From contig JBFHRB010000049.1 in the NCBI GenBank assembly GCA_041591915.1, positions 1 to 15,269 of the forward strand: a stretch of DNA of 15,269 nt, read 5' to 3'. Position 1 is the first letter of the stretch. Each line of letters begins with the position of its first letter. The stretch comes from JBFHRB01 sp041591915. Lineage in GTDB: Bacteria; Actinomycetota; Nitriliruptoria; Nitriliruptorales; Nitriliruptoraceae. Below the pieces are notes generated by a model. The model searched no databases, was not told the DNA's origin, and worked only from the letters and a program-made list of their open reading frames with translations. A program made the translations under genes and the position numbers. Shown one piece after another: positions 13,709-15,269 of this stretch.

Positions 13709-14418
13709 GCGACCGGGTTCCCTCGCTCGACGGCCGCGTCTTCGCGGCCATCGAGAACTCTGCCGACGGCCAGGTCGACGGCAGCACGCGCTTCCACTAC
13801 CGCGAGAGCGCGGGCGTGGTGTCCGCCGTGTACGCCGGCGGCAACATCGTGCATGGTCGGCTGGTCGGCACGCGTGAGGAGGACCGGTTGTCGTTCCGCT
13901 ACGTCCAGCTCGACGTCAACGGGGCGACCTCGTCGGGGCGCTGCACGTCACAGCTCACGGTCCTCGCGGACGGGCGGATCCGCGCCGACGAGACCTGGGC
14001 CTGGGAGTCGGGATCCGGCGCGGGGTCGTCGGTGGTCGAGGAGGTCCCCGACGGCGCGGCTCCCCCGCGGGTGGTCGCCGTCGGGGTCGATGCCGGCATC
14101 GCGGGGGGGCACCACGTCCGGCTGCTGTCCCTCGAGATCTGGCCCGAGCGCTGGGACCTGCGGTTCGCGCGGACGGCCGTCGACCCGGACGCGCCACTCC
14201 CCCGCCGCATCCCGCCCGCCGACGCGTGGTCGGTCGTCGACGACGCCGGTACGACCTACGAGGTGCTCGACGTCAACGGCCGCGGCGACCGCGACCGATC
14301 GACGGGCGAGGTACAGCTCGCACCACGGCTGTCACCCGAGGCGTCGCGGCTCGCCGTCCGCGTCCACGTGGTTGCAGGGACAGAGCCGCTCACCGCGACC
14401 GTCGACCTGCGTCAGTGA
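13705..14418 (+). CDS. Two-part protein: small conserved N-terminal domain plus unknown C-terminal beta-rich domain
   Basis: 237 residues from a GTG that overlaps the dehydrogenase TGA (GTGA), so it is probably translated with it. Residues 1-105 (DGRVFAAIENSADGQVDGSTRFHYRESAGVV in part, AVYAGGNIVHGRLVG, FRYVQLDVNG, SGRCTSQLTVLADGR) resemble a small beta-rich conserved family that databases sometimes label N-acetylglutamate synthase without biochemical support. Residues 115-237 are a second beta-strand-rich unit with LLSLEIWPERWDLRFAR, DAWSVVDDAGTTYEV and a final TATVDL strand, looking like a beta-sandwich; I do not recognise it. No signal peptide or membrane segment is visible, so a cytosolic place is likely. 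Position in an acyl-CoA dehydrogenase operon hints at a lipid or flavoprotein role, but that is inference. It ends convergently with the next gene. Confidence 0.75.
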   Translation: MSDRVPSLDGRVFAAIENSADGQVDGSTRFHYRESAGVVSAVYAGGNIVHGRLVGTREEDRLSFRYVQLDVNGATSSGRCTSQLTVLADGRIRADETWAWESGSGAGSSVVEEVPDGAAPPRVVAVGVDAGIAGGHHVRLLSLEIWPERWDLRFARTAVDPDAPLPRRIPPADAWSVVDDAGTTYEVLDVNGRGDRDRSTGEVQLAPRLSPEASRLAVRVHVVAGTEPLTATVDLRQ

Positions 14419-15260
14419 CACTGCAGGATCGTCCACGTCGCCTCGAACCGCCCGGCCTGGAGGTCCTGGTCGCGGATCCACACGTAGAGCATCCCCGCGT
14501 CGCCCCACATGAACCCGGCCTCGGTGTCCGTGTCGATCTGGAGCAGTAGCCGCCAGTCACTGGCTCCGGCGGCCAGCTTCCTGGCCTGCCGGCTCCGGTA
14601 TCCCTTGGGTCCCCCGACGTTGATGCCGTTGCTCGCGAGCTGGCACTCGAGCTCCATCGGGCCCTGCACGGGCTGGGGCCACCCGAGCAGCTGGTGGCTC
14701 GAGGACGGGTCGTACTCGGACTCCGCGACGACGTCCCAGTAGAGATCGCGGTCGCGGCCGGACAGTGCCTGGGCGACGGCTTCGGACCCGGGGTCGGGCC
14801 AGGAGGCCAAGGGCTCGGGTCGGAGCGCGACCGGCGCGAACCGCTCGTGCACCTCGAGGTCGGTCGGGAACTCCCGCGGCGAGACCGGCTGCGAAGCCGG
14901 CATGTGGACGATCCGGGCCGCACCCCGGTCACCGGGGTCGAAGCCCCAGGCCTGCTGTGTCGGCTCGTAGAAGAAGGCGAGGCGACCGGTCGACGGCAGG
15001 GGCGCGATGTCGGCCACGTGGGCCAACTCCGCGAGGTCGAGCAGGCAGATGAAGGTGAGTGGGCGATCGCCCCACGCCGGCCACGTCACGTCGTCGGGGA
15101 GGAGCGGCACTCCCCCGAGGCGTGAGCCCGACGAATCCGGTGGGGCGGCCCCATCCGTCCGTAGGGCGAGCGCGGGACGGACGAGTTGCTGGAGCGACTG
15201 CAGGGCAGCCTCGCCGAGCCCTGCGTCCCGCAGGCGCCGTTGCAGCGCGTCGTCGTCCAT
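14412..15260 (-). CDS. YwqG/DUF1963-family protein
   Basis: 282 residues with an ATG at 15260; only 9 bases of the window lie upstream and they hold no stop, so a longer start outside cannot be excluded. The order of motifs fits the YwqG-like family: SRLGGVPLLPDDVTWPAWGDRPLTF (in parts), FICLLDLAEL, a GRLAFFYE strand, then the HQLLGWPQPVQG helix-turn and near the end LLLQIDTD and WGDAGMLYVWIRDQDL. This C-terminal order, with HQLLG and LLLQIDTD, is characteristic of the family. The proteins are widespread but of unknown function; no catalytic residues are established. It is soluble with no signal peptide. Its TGA overlaps the end of the convergent upstream gene by 7 bases. Confidence 0.9.
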   Translation of the reverse strand: MDDDALQRRLRDAGLGEAALQSLQQLVRPALALRTDGAAPPDSSGSRLGGVPLLPDDVTWPAWGDRPLTFICLLDLAELAHVADIAPLPSTGRLAFFYEPTQQAWGFDPGDRGAARIVHMPASQPVSPREFPTDLEVHERFAPVALRPEPLASWPDPGSEAVAQALSGRDRDLYWDVVAESEYDPSSSHQLLGWPQPVQGPMELECQLASNGINVGGPKGYRSRQARKLAAGASDWRLLLQIDTDTEAGFMWGDAGMLYVWIRDQDLQAGRFEATWTILQCH

Positions 15261-15269
15261 CGGCGCGAC

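Noticed and set aside
13705..14418. N-acetylglutamate synthase
   Set aside because: No GNAT acetyl-CoA motif or amino-acid kinase domain is visible; the label attached to similar small domains appears to be inherited annotation.

Overview
The window is very GC-rich (roughly 70% or more by eye) with strong G/C third-position bias, GTG and TTG starts, and 4-base stop/start overlaps. It reads as chromosomal DNA of an actinobacterium (Actinomycetota). The mix of a proline/serine-tailed class A PBP, a PAS histidine kinase, fatty-acid genes and actinobacterial-type secreted matrixin fits free-living lineages, but I cannot place the species. No tRNA, rRNA, CRISPR, insertion sequence or phage gene was seen, and no stretch of more than 300 bases lacks a gene.

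Left part (1-3383): a membrane protein on the minus strand runs off the left edge. It carries what looks like a decayed HD-GYP domain between membrane segments and a Ser-Pro repeat tail. It diverges from a complete bifunctional penicillin-binding protein across 137 bases that contain a perfect 10-bp hairpin.

Lipid-type minus-strand operon (3380-6958): alpha/beta hydrolase, then an alkyl-DHAP-synthase-like flavoprotein (GTGA overlap), then an alpha-methylacyl-CoA racemase with all catalytic residues at family spacing. Two of the three genes appear to start at TTG behind a perfect AGGAGG. The racemase and the PBP converge and share a CTAG for their two stop codons.

Surface protease and signalling (7059-10311): a membrane-anchored matrixin-like metalloprotease on the plus strand converges on a soluble two-PAS histidine kinase. 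Upstream of the kinase, on the same strand, lies a single-domain receiver protein ended by a perfect terminator hairpin. The receiver's upstream region holds a cluster of CTAG-containing palindromes and a 10-bp tandem repeat, the most suggestive regulatory DNA in the window.

Right part (10312-15260): pterin-4a-carbinolamine dehydratase (minus) diverges from a LON-domain protein (plus). Next comes a tight plus-strand operon of two acyl-CoA dehydrogenases of the long-chain/isovaleryl type, followed by a translationally coupled two-part protein of unknown function. That gene converges with a YwqG/DUF1963-family gene, overlapping it by 7 bases.

The racemase and the two dehydrogenases would work well together in oxidation of methyl-branched acyl-CoAs, although they lie in separate operons. 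I found no obvious defence or mobile system. The best candidates for something new are the degenerate HD-GYP membrane protein, the palindrome/repeat control region at 10207-10304, and the two-part protein at 13705-14418.
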